Part shown: piece after piece, positions 63,982 to 64,000 of the stretch
How the letters are laid out: each line of letters starts with the position of its first letter
How positions within the stretch are numbered: the stretch's first letter is position 1
DNA from: Cytophagales bacterium
GTDB taxonomy: Bacteria > Bacteroidota > Bacteroidia > Cytophagales > 172606-1
Length of the DNA: 64,000 nucleotides
Reading direction: 5' to 3'
Assembly (NCBI GenBank): GCA_030446715.1
Contig: JAUJMU010000001.1
Coordinates: 989,619 to 1,053,618 of the forward strand
The notes under the pieces: model-generated
What the model was told of the DNA's origin: nothing
Database searches by the model: none
Seen by the model: only the letters and a program-made list of their open reading frames with translations
Translations under genes and position numbers: made by a program

Positions 63982-64000
63982 ATGAATAAAAAGGATATTG
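63982..64000 (+). CDS. Start of a possible immunity gene, cut by window end
   Basis: An ATG 21 bp after the RHS stop opens MNKKDI in AT-rich sequence. A small gene directly behind an RHS tip is usually its immunity partner, but only six codons are visible. Confidence 0.35.

Noticed and set aside
1..64000. CRISPR array or cas genes
   Set aside because: No array of identical short repeats with unique spacers and no Cas-like protein was seen on either strand.

Overview
The window comes from a Bacteroidetes (Bacteroidota) genome, most likely of the order Cytophagales. The reasons are type IX secretion genes (porU, porV and a porE-like OmpA protein), promoter boxes of the TAnnTTTG type, few Shine-Dalgarno sites, a Bacteroidetes-type Tra conjugation module and a DUF6443-style RHS protein. 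The species cannot be fixed from the sequence alone.

Region 1 (1-29.4 kb) is mostly ordinary chromosomal core with moderately high GC and almost no broken genes. It holds a TerB/ABCG-like transporter, a dienoyl-CoA-reductase-like SDR, an RluA pseudouridine synthase, agmatine deiminase, peptidyl-tRNA hydrolase, a glucuronokinase-like GHMP kinase, an MpaB/latex-clearing-type oxygenase, Lon, a PorE-like OmpA protein, threonine dehydratase, PurS, PorU and PorV, an M16-like protein without its zinc motif, a DppD/DppF pair that looks like one fused gene split by a frameshift, a secreted HExxH protein, a LexA-like XRE/S24 regulator and a ceramidase-like lipoprotein.

Region 2 (29.5-39.4 kb) begins at a tRNA-Gln(TTG). 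Two broken tyrosine recombinases follow, which is the usual mark of an integrated element. Next comes an AT-richer five-gene cluster that I read as a GTPase-associated conflict (defence-like) system: a GASH-type helical protein, a zinc-finger TRAFAC GTPase (Double-GTPase 2), a second GTPase (Double-GTPase 1, frameshifted), a GAP1-like protein whose N-terminal part is shredded by frameshifts and which ends in an EAD1 domain, and an effector made of an MTA/SAH-type nucleosidase fused to a matching EAD1. The last two overlap by ATGA. This is the most interesting locus in the window.

Region 3 (39.4-49.0 kb) is a type IV secretion core in the order TraE(VirB2)-TraF(VirB3)-TraG(VirB4)-TraJ(VirB6)-TraK(VirB8)-TraN(VirB9-like)-TraM(VirB10), followed by two secreted VirB5/TrbJ-like proteins. 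No relaxase or coupling protein is present.

Region 4 (49.0-64 kb) contains a lipoprotein, a decayed IS5-type transposase, a complete ISAs1-family insertion sequence with 18-bp inverted repeats and a 10-bp target duplication, then a run of large surface proteins: a modular Ig/LamG protein (frameshifted), a DUF4097-like beta-helix protein, a leucine-rich-repeat protein, and a large RHS/YD protein whose C-terminal tip switches to AT-rich DNA. The start of a possible immunity gene is cut off by the window end.

Frameshifts are frequent in regions 2-4 and nearly absent from region 1. Most sit in short homopolymer runs. They could be real decay of accessory DNA or local assembly error, and raw reads are needed to tell.
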